Positions 28,793 to 30,938 of a stretch of DNA of 30,938 bases are shown piece by piece (within the stretch, counting starts at the first letter, position 1; the number at the start of each line of letters is the position of its first letter). The DNA is taken from positions 1 through 30,938 of the IMG/VR virus record IMGVR_UViG_3300009788_000240. One strand, given 5' to 3'. The DNA comes from a virus. The position numbers and the translations under genes were made by a program. Below the pieces are notes generated by a model. The model searched no databases and was not told the DNA's origin. It saw only the letters and a list, made by a program, of their open reading frames with translations.

Positions 28793-29122
28793 ATGGATCA
28801 TAGACAATCACACGGAGTTCCCTTTAGGGAAACACATACACACGCAACAGTAGCTTTGGCTACCATAGCTGCTGTAGCAGGTAAGAGGCACTATATTACA
28901 GATATGGCTGTTTCGTCTGACAAGGATGGAGCAGTTGTTCAGGTAAAAGATGGATCTACTGTCATTTGGCAGATGAATCTAACTAATGCAGTAACAGGAG
29001 GACCATATATTTATTGGCATTCTTTGGTTGTTCCATTAATAGGAAGCAAAGGAGCGGCTGTCAGTATTACTATTGACGGAAGTTCTGTATGTAAAGCTAA
29101 CTTAGCAGGATTTACATTGTAA
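28793..29122 (+). CDS. Small beta-sandwich virion protein
   Basis: 109 residues. THATVALATIAAVAGKRHYITDMAVSSDKDGAVVQVKDGSTVIWQMNLTNAVTGG...KGAAVSITIDGSSVCKANLAGFTL is a recognisable pattern of small phage head or tail-associated beta proteins. No catalytic motif. Likely structural. Confidence 0.62.
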   Translation: MDHRQSHGVPFRETHTHATVALATIAAVAGKRHYITDMAVSSDKDGAVVQVKDGSTVIWQMNLTNAVTGGPYIYWHSLVVPLIGSKGAAVSITIDGSSVCKANLAGFTL

Positions 29123-29123
29123 T

Positions 29124-29702
29124 ATGGATATTGACAAAGTTATAGAATTGAGAGAAGAGAAAGAAGAATTGTCTGGTGAGATTAAGGTAATGAAAGAAAA
29201 GAAAGGAGAGATTGTGGACCAGATAACAAGTGAAAGAAGAAAACTTGAAGATCTTAGAAAAGAAAAAGAAAAGTTCTTAGATGATCGAGAAAAAGAAGCC
29301 GAAGGAAGAGTCAAAAGTGCAGAAGAAACGATAAAAAAAGCGATGGAAGAAATGATTGTTTTAGGGCAAGTAGCAGAGAAAGTAGTATTAGATGTAACAA
29401 ATAAGACTAAAAATGCAGTAGATGGAGTGTTAGGGCTTGTAGAGAGAGCAGAGAATCTAGTTAAGAGTTCAGATACACTTAAAAATCAGTCAAAGAGTGT
29501 TGTAAAGAAACTTAAAGAAGCTAGTAGTAATTTGGAAGAAAACATTTTAAAAAACAGTGAAATTGAAAAGGAGTTAAAAGCCAAAGAAAAAACAGTCGAA
29601 GCAAAAAGCCAAAAAGCTGATCGAAAGCTCAAGAGAGCAGAAAATCTTGCTTACTGGCATAAACAATCAAATTCAACTTACAAAGAAGAAAAATGCAAAT
29701 AA
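29124..29702 (+). CDS. Long coiled-coil protein
   Basis: 192 residues, nearly all helical and heptad-rich with Lys/Glu (REEKEELSGEIKVMKEKKGE, RRKLEDLRKEKEKFLDDREK, VVKKLKEASSNLEENILKNSE). The C-terminus is basic and aromatic. It starts one base after the previous stop. A structural rod or head-internal role is inferred. Overlaps the next gene by 10 bases. Confidence 0.65.
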   Translation: MDIDKVIELREEKEELSGEIKVMKEKKGEIVDQITSERRKLEDLRKEKEKFLDDREKEAEGRVKSAEETIKKAMEEMIVLGQVAEKVVLDVTNKTKNAVDGVLGLVERAENLVKSSDTLKNQSKSVVKKLKEASSNLEENILKNSEIEKELKAKEKTVEAKSQKADRKLKRAENLAYWHKQSNSTYKEEKCK

Positions 29703-29977
29703 CATCGAGACCAACAATAGCAAACGTTGCAATGACAACTGGTGGAACAGAATACTCTTATGCCATTCCATCCAATGTCAAAAGAATTAAGTTTAAGTTA
29801 AGAGCATTAAACGCCCTTTTAAAATATACTTTTGTAGCAACAGAATCAAATACAACCTATATTACAGTTCCTTACGGTGAATCAGAAATAATAAATGATG
29901 CTAGGTTAGGAGGCAGAACTATTTACTTTCAGTCTCCAACATCTACACAGGTTTTAGAAATAAAAGTATGGGTATAA
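29693..29977 (+). CDS. Small virion-type protein, paralogue A
   Basis: 94 residues. SRPTIANVAMTTGGTEYSYAIPSNVKRIKFKLRAL...YITVPYGES...TIYFQSPTSTQVLEIKVWV matches the next gene along its whole length, with TIYFQ/TLYFQ and QV.EI endings. Same length; the two overlap by 10 bases. A tandem duplication of a beta protein, probably structural. Confidence 0.6.
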   Translation: MQITSRPTIANVAMTTGGTEYSYAIPSNVKRIKFKLRALNALLKYTFVATESNTTYITVPYGESEIINDARLGGRTIYFQSPTSTQVLEIKVWV

Positions 29978-30252
29978 AATCAAGAATAACTATTGAGAAT
30001 GTAGATATGGCTACTGCAAACGAGGAGTATTATTATGCCTTACCAGCTAAAACAAAAAAGTACAAAATTAGATTAAGAAACGTTGGTTATCCTTTAAAAT
30101 TAGCAATAGTCGAGGGAGATTCGCCAACAACATACGTCAACATTGCTCAAGGCAAAAGCCACGAGGAAGATGACGTTAGAACACCAAACATTACATTATA
30201 TTTTCAGACAACTGCAAACACACAAGTTGCTGAAATAATAAGTTTTATATAA
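29968..30252 (+). CDS. Small virion-type protein, paralogue B
   Basis: 94 residues, MGIKSRITIENVDMATANEEYYYALPAKTKKYKIRLRNV...YVNIAQGKSHEEDD...TLYFQTTANTQVAEIISFI. Clearly related to the preceding protein but more polar. Retention of both copies suggests separate positions in the particle or a heteromer. Confidence 0.6.
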   Translation: MGIKSRITIENVDMATANEEYYYALPAKTKKYKIRLRNVGYPLKLAIVEGDSPTTYVNIAQGKSHEEDDVRTPNITLYFQTTANTQVAEIISFI

Positions 30253-30254
30253 AC

Positions 30255-30938
30255 ATGAACAAACTATTAAAAGCATTTTTATTCGCAATAATTACAATCT
30301 TTTTAACAGCTGCGACTGTTAATGCAATTACACTTTGGTACTTAGATGGTACTACTTTAAAGCCAGTTGATAATACTTGGACAGTTGAAGGTATGACTGA
30401 GGGAGACGTTTTAAGTGTGGGCGACTGTGCGAGTGGTGCATGTTTAGATGGTACTTCAGATGGAGGAAGTTATATCAGAATATACGACGGAGACTCTAAT
30501 TATGCAGAACTTAATTTAGGAAACGTGGGAAGTGATTATACTGTCTATCTGCCTTTAACCACAGGAACTCTTATCCATACTGAAGCAGACCCTCTTTCAG
30601 CTACTAAGGCTTTAGGCAACTTAACTGGAGTAGCAATTAACACTTCTTTAATTTCAGATGCAGCCGATACTGACGATCTTGGTTCGGCAACTTATGAATG
30701 GAGAAGTTTATATCTAGGAGATGATGGAAGACTTTACTTCGGTATTGGGCAAGATGGTTCTATTCATAGAAATGCAGCAAATGAATTAACTATAACAGCT
30801 ACTGCAGGAGTAACTGTTTCAAATGATTTTACTGCAACCACTCTTTATGGAGATGGTTCTAATTTAACAAATGTCGGTTCTGCGGTTGCTAATGCTTTAA
30901 CGATTGATGCTAAAGAAGAAGGCACTGGCTCTATCGTG
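30255..30938 (+). CDS. Fibre-like protein with signal peptide, 3' end outside window
   Basis: 228 residues are visible and the frame is open to the edge. MNKLLKAFLFAIITIFLTAA then TVNA gives a Sec signal with cleavage after residue 24 (VNA|ITLW). The rest is beta-rich and repetitive with LYLGDDGRLYFGIGQDGSIH, AANELTITATAGVTVSNDF and LYGDGSNLTNVG, styles found in phage tail fibres and spikes. A signal peptide on a virion-type protein is unusual: it would route the protein to the periplasm or surface. Alternative: a host-type adhesin acquired by the phage. Confidence 0.68.
   Translation, partial: MNKLLKAFLFAIITIFLTAATVNAITLWYLDGTTLKPVDNTWTVEGMTEGDVLSVGDCASGACLDGTSDGGSYIRIYDGDSNYAELNLGNVGSDYTVYLPLTTGTLIHTEADPLSATKALGNLTGVAINTSLISDAADTDDLGSATYEWRSLYLGDDGRLYFGIGQDGSIHRNAANELTITATAGVTVSNDFTATTLYGDGSNLTNVGSAVANALTIDAKEEGTGSIV

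Overview
The window is part of the genome of an AT-rich tailed bacteriophage (Caudoviricetes type), probably assembled from an uncultivated host. Every gene I can support lies on the + strand and most overlap or nearly touch. The standard bacterial code is used: TGA is a genuine stop in many ATGA start/stop overlaps. Promoters look like bacterial sigma-70 sites (TTGACA, 17 bp, TATAAT-like). Nearly all start codons lack a Shine-Dalgarno sequence and instead follow A-rich runs. Consensus promoters with SD-poor genes hint at a host outside Bacillota and Pseudomonadota, perhaps Patescibacteria, but that is a low-confidence guess.

Layout. 1-4132: the end of a very large virion-type protein, then lysis genes (amidase endolysin and holin-like protein) split by an HNH endonuclease gene. 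4133-6540: two short promoter/terminator units, a metallophosphoesterase, a small acidic protein and two HNH genes; three of these genes, unlike the rest, have perfect SD sequences. 6541-10996: early region with tiny membrane proteins, another HNH gene, a putative replication initiator that carries an origin-like iteron array inside its own coding sequence, zinc proteins, a methyltransferase remnant and a 55-residue sigma-region-4-like protein. 11010-14743: small zinc or membrane ORFans with recurring boundary sequences, then a recombination module (PD-(D/E)XK nuclease, SSB-like protein, NinB-like and NinG-like proteins). 14740-17823: a chaperonin locus, groES - HNH - small ORF - groEL. 18374-22170: packaging (small and large terminase subunits). 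22287-30938: head and virion genes (portal, scaffold, capsid, beta-helix protein, decoration- and coiled-coil-type proteins), ending in a fibre-like protein with a signal peptide that runs off the window. The large protein at the left edge would follow such a module in a circularly permuted map.

How it works together: the phage seems to rely on host polymerases, supplying an origin-binding initiator, recombination functions, its own GroEL/GroES (presumably for folding virion or replication proteins) and a conventional packaging/head module. No integrase, repressor, tRNA or CRISPR array is visible.

The most unusual signals are: (1) two homologous promoter-led RNA leaders with interleaved inverted repeats (A1-B1-A2-B2) exactly 13 nt upstream of HNH genes at 3324 and 5911, with compensatory differences in the stems, plus a related layout at 6581-6692; (2) the in-gene origin with phased iterons; (3) an HNH gene whose only sensible start is ACG; (4) a promoter plus 20-bp terminator-like hairpin ending just before the portal start codon, with a possible alternative fold; (5) the chaperonin operon interrupted by a homing-type HNH gene.
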